From contig JAZQQZ010000013.1 of NCBI GenBank assembly GCA_045629305.1, positions 1 to 8,583 of the forward strand: DNA of 8,583 nucleotides. The letters are read 5' to 3'. Positions 5,701 through 8,583 of this stretch are shown in pieces. The stretch comes from UBA1227 sp045629305 (GTDB lineage: Bacteria; Bacillota; Clostridia; Oscillospirales; Acutalibacteraceae). The notes beneath the pieces were generated by a model that was not told the origin of the DNA, made no database searches, and saw only the letters and a list, made by a program, of their open reading frames with translations. Every line of letters begins with the position of its first letter. Position 1 is the stretch's first letter. Made by a program: the position numbers and the translations under genes.

Positions 5701-8045
5701 AGGGTGAACAGAGCACAGACCTTAATGTTGTGGGAGGCACAGCTGTATTAGTAACACCTTCTGCTCAAGCTTCGGCTCTTATTAGCAATGTAAGAATCGA
5801 AGATGGCAAACTGTATGCAACTCCTGTTAAGGCTGGTGTCGCTCATCTCTCAATTGATATTGTTGATGGCGAAAGTAATGTTCTTAATACTGTTGACTAT
5901 GTAGTTAACGTTGTTAAGCAGAAGGTAACTCTGACTTATCTTGCAAATTCAAAGAACTCATATTCTGCCACTGATGGTGCATTCACTTCACCTACAGCTG
6001 TTGTTAAGACTGTAGATGGCGGAGCAGATGTTACAAGTCAGGTAACTACTCTTTACATCTCTGATGATGAATCTCTCGTTAGATACAGTGGTACAGAAGC
6101 AAAGCTTGTTCCTAATATGCAGGGTGTGGCAAAGCTTAAGGCTGTATTGTATAACGACCCTGTTTACGAAGCAGAGGATGCAATTGCTATATTCACAGTC
6201 AATGTAGCTGATGGTATTCAAATGCATCTGTCTTCTTCTATTCCTGCAATCAATTCAACTCTTGTTGCAAAAGATGGAGACAATGTCCTTATGACTATGA
6301 CTTACGGTGGTTATAAGTATGGTGAATACACCCACTCTGATTCTGATAAGGGAACGGTGACTGACTCTTGGAAGGGTGATAAGGGAACTGACTCAAATAC
6401 TTCCGCTTATGGAGGTCAAGGAAAAGATATCTTTGGAAATACGTTTGATAATGAAATAGACGGTTTTGGTCTTCAGGCTCAGGCTCAGTATGACTCTCGT
6501 GATGAATACAATCGTGGCATCCTATGGTTCTCAACAAGTGATGTAAAGACAGATGGCTCAACTAATTACACAAAGAATGAACGTATCAAGCCATTCTCTC
6601 TCCCTGTAAAGGGTGCTTACCTTAAGTTTGAGGCAGAAGTGAATGGTACACTTACTGCATACGTTCTTCAGAATGGTAACATCAACTTTGATTCTGGTGA
6701 TAATCGTGATAAACCTAAATCAGGTGACCCACTAGGTTCAAACCCACGTGTGTACTATTGGTTTAATCAGGATGGCTACCGTATTGACCCTATCTCATAC
6801 ACATCTAAGCAGCCTCTGACAATCGGTCGTGACTACAACAGTGAAATTGGAGATGAACTTCAAGGATGGTATAATGGAGGTCATTCAGCAGTTCAGACAC
6901 ATCTTGAAAATGGCGGTTGGCCAACTCAAGCAGAGGTAAATGCTAACCTTCAGAAGCCAGTGCCTACACCACAGCCTGTAGTTCGCTACAACGATGGTTA
7001 CATGGTTGCACAGAAGGCATACGTGAAGTACGTTATCCCTGTAGTAGCTGGTGATACATACTACTTCTTCTCAAATGCATCTAAGGTGGGTGCTGCAGGC
7101 TTCAACTTCCAGCCAGCCGAAGACGGTACTGTTGACCTTATCCTTCCAGAAAATGGTGGCACTACCACAATGGAGGCTCATACAAATAATGATTCTAAGG
7201 CTTTGAACTGTGCAACTGATGATGCTGCAACCCATAAGACAACCAATTCTATGGAGATGTACAAGACTGTAACTCTCCCACGTAAGTTCAAGGTTGAAAC
7301 TTGGAGTACTATCTGCTTGCCATTCCACGTAACAGAGGCTCAGGTAGAGAAGGTATTTGGTAAGGGTACTAACCTTATTATCTACAATGGTGTACTGGGT
7401 AATAGAGCCCGTTTCCAGAAGCATGTCAACCAAGACATCCTCGCTGGTCAACCATACCTCATTTATCCTACAGGTAAGGATGCTGATGGCAATACTCTTT
7501 CTACTGTAAGTGATGGCTGCATAGGTGGTGCTACTACAAGCATTACTTTCACAAACGTGAACTTCACTCCTAACATTGCTTCTCAAAGCTACGCAAGCGA
7601 TAATGATGGTGCTGAAGTTACAGATAAGTCAAAACCTAATGCAGGCTATGGCACAGATGCACCTTCTTACAACTTCATCGGTACACTTGCTCCAGCTACA
7701 GTTAACAAGTACGATTACTATGTAAACAATGGTACTGGACAAGTAACACGCTATTTCCAAGACAACGCAACTACACTGAATGCTTACTATGCTTATCTGA
7801 AGAATGCAGCGGCAGATCCTTCATCTGCAAACGCAAAGGTTATCAGCAGCATCTCTATTGATAATGTAGAAGGTGATTCTATTGAAGACCCAACAGCTAT
7901 TATGAATGCTCTCGTGGATATGGGTGTAGAGGTACGTCCTGTAGATGGAATATTTAATCTTAGCGGTCAGAAGGTGGCAGATTCTACAAAGAATCTTTCA
8001 AAGGGAATCTATATCATTAATGGCCAGAAAGTAATTATCAAGTAA
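2751..8045 (+). CDS. Large secreted multidomain surface protein with InlB-type B-repeats
   Basis: 1764 residues. Residues 1-29 form a signal peptide: basic MKQRKQLLKFKR, hydrophobic YAALLLCIFSVGM, probable cleavage after TWA. Residues about 166-232 are a Listeria-Bacteroides (InlB B) repeat ending in LYAKW. About 237-415 is a beta-rich, carbohydrate-binding-like module. About 418-452 is the second half of another B-repeat (FTGWNTKADG to LYAQW), and 455-542 a divergent B-repeat (GYKFKNWS). About 552-640 is an Ig-like beta domain. Residues 722-838 (VVYFTEAENLPGY to LDWFYIQD) resemble a carbohydrate-binding jelly roll, and 839-970 a second one. About 972-1153 look like two bacterial Ig-like domains. 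From 1154 to about 1500 is a long unassigned beta-rich region. The segment WSTICLPFHVTEAQVEKVFG near 1516 and the tail IFNLSGQKV/GIYIINGQKVIIK (about 1733-1764) are common in Prevotella exported proteins; the tail resembles a type IX secretion-type C-terminal signal. No enzymatic motif is visible; adhesion or glycan binding at the cell surface is the likely role. Confidence 0.85.
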   Translation: MKQRKQLLKFKRWYAALLLCIFSVGMTWASTTDDLQEMQVGDVYVPSASVSESSLAFNNKILGMNAECDYKSGYGLRIKNNRYLAFKVPANAVIRVKVGNHSGSETRTIQLGTETGGNSTNLGSLSVAPGNTGTLTHKYEAGGIVYLSASADMYLKELAIVNLYKITFKHNGHGTHDDYVFPEPLSALPNPISQPAAGDGYTFVDWYNEPELLTPATPGADLTADKTLYAKWMINKGFTIPFNANGISSTVDHLVEPQRGMGITLPYAYETSENITLPSKWDFQDGITGKGTYGPFQEAYKEGSIAAGNVLTQTVTGLANGRYEVVLDVAASATNIRNFKENPLPTGNERTQAFAGSATQYIPVLDRTALDTETDYDRVALVAEVTDGTLTYGIKNVAASGNWYVCRVQSIKKIDDSNFTGWNTKADGTGTGYTAGANFSPNYNGTVLYAQWKKTYTFRPVAKTGGTITSVTVDGQSVSFSNNHDIKVDENAKVVMTVSLQLGYKFKNWSNNGTAGEESNNGLTYTISQIKANTTLTANFSALNDATDPNPANGTLSGTTVTINPFPAAYAGQAQTIDLGLPTGATAVVKTDGTGLNASIANGVLTINAPTTNNSATITITVTAENGATKDYSVTVSTATGASFSYTVEAVDGSTVLETIASGVYAEGTGGITVYYPQHILKGTTLYELTADASEYKYRKSFTPNSDDYKISINKKAEVENVVYFTEAENLPGYAATTGNAKYASNGVAARNNAKDCYTTTLNRGKYKFVVRGFGGAENKKVTIKVNGEIVFEQSFTSSFGVDANKDIYVTEDNSDVTVATSGDSSSGLDWFYIQDLGVLPVTEDGQEEYLTKENYEANLYFTATDGWSTSATKDGVTGQYINFNDNNDRNVQLKTNGAYAFEVFVDADKDKKYKVKVDNGADNEIKTGLKGITSSGVIATGSNSNDVLIKIFKSSKNTLYPVKVKFYTKPLIVGAEATVTMGKGEQSTDLNVVGGTAVLVTPSAQASALISNVRIEDGKLYATPVKAGVAHLSIDIVDGESNVLNTVDYVVNVVKQKVTLTYLANSKNSYSATDGAFTSPTAVVKTVDGGADVTSQVTTLYISDDESLVRYSGTEAKLVPNMQGVAKLKAVLYNDPVYEAEDAIAIFTVNVADGIQMHLSSSIPAINSTLVAKDGDNVLMTMTYGGYKYGEYTHSDSDKGTVTDSWKGDKGTDSNTSAYGGQGKDIFGNTFDNEIDGFGLQAQAQYDSRDEYNRGILWFSTSDVKTDGSTNYTKNERIKPFSLPVKGAYLKFEAEVNGTLTAYVLQNGNINFDSGDNRDKPKSGDPLGSNPRVYYWFNQDGYRIDPISYTSKQPLTIGRDYNSEIGDELQGWYNGGHSAVQTHLENGGWPTQAEVNANLQKPVPTPQPVVRYNDGYMVAQKAYVKYVIPVVAGDTYYFFSNASKVGAAGFNFQPAEDGTVDLILPENGGTTTMEAHTNNDSKALNCATDDAATHKTTNSMEMYKTVTLPRKFKVETWSTICLPFHVTEAQVEKVFGKGTNLIIYNGVLGNRARFQKHVNQDILAGQPYLIYPTGKDADGNTLSTVSDGCIGGATTSITFTNVNFTPNIASQSYASDNDGAEVTDKSKPNAGYGTDAPSYNFIGTLAPATVNKYDYYVNNGTGQVTRYFQDNATTLNAYYAYLKNAAADPSSANAKVISSISIDNVEGDSIEDPTAIMNALVDMGVEVRPVDGIFNLSGQKVADSTKNLSKGIYIINGQKVIIK

Positions 8046-8063
8046 AAAGAAAGGAACACTGAA

Positions 8064-8261
8064 ATGAAAAAAAGATATATTATTCCTTCTGCAAAGGTTC
8101 ATAAAATCCAACTCGCTTCAATGCTGATGGAATTCTCAAAAGTCAGCATTAAAGCTATTGGTGAAGGTGATAAAGTTGAAGAATTGTTGAATGGAGAAGT
8201 AGATATGTATGGTGATGGTACAGGTCTTAACGATGTACCAACACTACAACCAAAGCCATAA
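8064..8261 (+). CDS. Small conserved-type protein (65 aa) downstream of the surface protein
   Basis: Begins with ATG 18 nt after the surface-protein stop, with AAAGGAAC in the gap as a possible ribosome site. The start MKKRYIIPSAKVHKIQL is the pattern MKKxYIxPxxxVxxIxL seen in many short Prevotella/Bacteroides proteins of unknown function, often next to exported-protein genes. The second half is acidic and Gly-rich (GDGTGLNDVPTLQPKP). There is no signal peptide or membrane segment. It is probably co-transcribed with 2751-8045, since the first clear terminator lies at 8382-8423. The N-terminal conserved part with a variable acidic tail would also suit a peptide precursor, but no modification enzyme is visible in the window. 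Confidence 0.65.
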   Translation: MKKRYIIPSAKVHKIQLASMLMEFSKVSIKAIGEGDKVEELLNGEVDMYGDGTGLNDVPTLQPKP

Positions 8262-8381
8262 TACTTCACATACACTATAATTCTTTGCAGCTGCTACAAC
8301 TAAAAAAGTTCCTTCTCGTAAATGCTGCAAAGACATTCGAAACATAATTGTTTGATTATATATTGTTTTAATTGATTGATG
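8262..8381. other. Non-coding 3' region with long-loop inverted repeat
   Basis: No gene is apparent. TCTTTGCAGC (8282-8291) is perfectly complementary to GCTGCAAAGA (8324-8333), with a 32-nt loop that itself contains AACT/AGTT (8298-8310). No T-run follows directly. It may be a structured 3' untranslated region of the operon ending at 8261, or an operator-like palindrome. The rest is A/T-rich. Confidence 0.5.
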
Positions 8382-8423
8382 CAAGCCGTCGGCCGTAGAG
8401 GTTGGCGGCTTGTTTCGGTTTTT
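8382..8423 (+). terminator. Rho-independent terminator of the surface-protein operon
   Basis: CAAGCCGTCGGCC (8382-8394) pairs with GGTTGGCGGCTTG (8400-8412) in a continuous 13-bp stem with three G-T wobbles, around the loop GTAGA. TTTCGGTTTTT follows. It lies about 120 bp after the small gene and is the first strong terminator after the surface protein. Confidence 0.85.
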
Positions 8424-8460
8424 GGTGGTGGTGCGCAGTAAAAGAAAAAACGGCGGAATA

Positions 8461-8492
8461 TTTGGAGGTAAGGAAAATTAATCGTAACTTTG
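8461..8492 (+). promoter_or_regulatory. Bacteroidetes-type promoter P1
   Basis: TTTG (8461-8464), a 20-bp spacer, then TAACTTTG (8485-8492): an exact match to the Bacteroides primary-sigma consensus TTTG-N19/21-TAnnTTTG. It lies just after the terminator and points rightward out of the window. Transcription would start around 8498-8500. Confidence 0.7.
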
Positions 8493-8525
8493 AATAGCGT
8501 TCTAAGTTCCTCACGTTCAGAAATA

Positions 8526-8553
8526 AAAATAAAAGTTTTTGGACTTTTATTTT
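8526..8553. terminator. AT-rich perfect hairpin between the two promoters
   Basis: AAAATAAAAGT (8526-8536) is perfectly complementary to ACTTTTATTTT (8543-8553), with the loop TTTTGG. The right arm is T-rich and followed by gtattt, so it could weakly end the transcript started at P1, giving an RNA of about 55-60 nt. The low G+C makes a strong terminator doubtful. Its right arm overlaps the -33 box of P2. Confidence 0.4.
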
Positions 8554-8581
8554 GTATTTCACTCACTTAATCGTAACTTTA
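8551..8581 (+). promoter_or_regulatory. Bacteroidetes-type promoter P2
   Basis: TTTG (8551-8554), a 19-bp spacer, then TAACTTTA (8574-8581), one mismatch from TAnnTTTG. The 14-base stretch TTAATCGTAACTTT occurs at both P1 (8478-8491) and P2 (8567-8580), so the -7 region looks duplicated. The gene it would drive lies beyond the window. Confidence 0.5.
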
Positions 8582-8583
8582 AA

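Noticed and set aside
7071..7586. 171-codon open frame on the minus strand
   Set aside because: It lies wholly inside the surface-protein gene, has a Cys/Ser-rich composition without motifs, and is a reading-frame shadow.
8300..8566. Minus-strand open frame of 88 codons
   Set aside because: It runs through the terminator stem and both promoters and has no recognisable motif.

Overview
The window looks like chromosomal DNA of a Bacteroidales bacterium, most likely Prevotella or a close relative. The evidence is the low G+C, the A-rich leaders without strong Shine-Dalgarno sites, the TTTG-N19/20-TAnnTTTG promoters near the right end, and a very large secreted protein with InlB-type B-repeats and the GIYIINGQKVIIK-type C-terminal tail common in Prevotella surface proteins. 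This assignment rests on motif recognition, not on a database search.

The left third (1-2709) is an array of small 'selfish' modules, all on the + strand. Each module sits behind a nearly identical direct repeat of about 160 bp (47-206, 773-935, 1870-2030). The modules are (1) a toxin-antitoxin pair with a YoeB/Txe-type mRNA endonuclease (232-764), (2) a lone RhuM-type DNA-binding protein fused to a phospholipase-D-like C-terminal domain (956-1861), and (3) a VapBC-like pair with a PIN-domain ribonuclease (2051-2709). Seven in-frame codons and a stop at the left edge may be the end of a further module.

A shortened fourth copy of the repeat (2721-2773) is the actual leader and first eight codons of the large surface-protein gene (2751-8045). 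The three upstream copies carry the same leader, the same ATG and the same first eight codons. They then run into what looks like a decayed signal-peptide sequence (HLLRLLLLLVTAIGGV in one frame) cut off by stops or a frame change. The array therefore looks like repeated duplication of the 5' end of a secreted-protein gene, with a toxin or defence module behind each dead start. This resembles an integron cassette array in layout, but I find no integron attC consensus. It is the most interesting structure in the window.

The middle and right (2751-8261) hold the 1764-residue exported multidomain protein and, 18 nt downstream, a 65-residue small protein of a type often seen beside such genes. 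The last 322 bp (8262-8583) are non-coding. They hold a long-loop inverted repeat, a strong rho-independent terminator, and two tandem Bacteroidetes-type promoters separated by an AT-rich hairpin and pointing out of the window.
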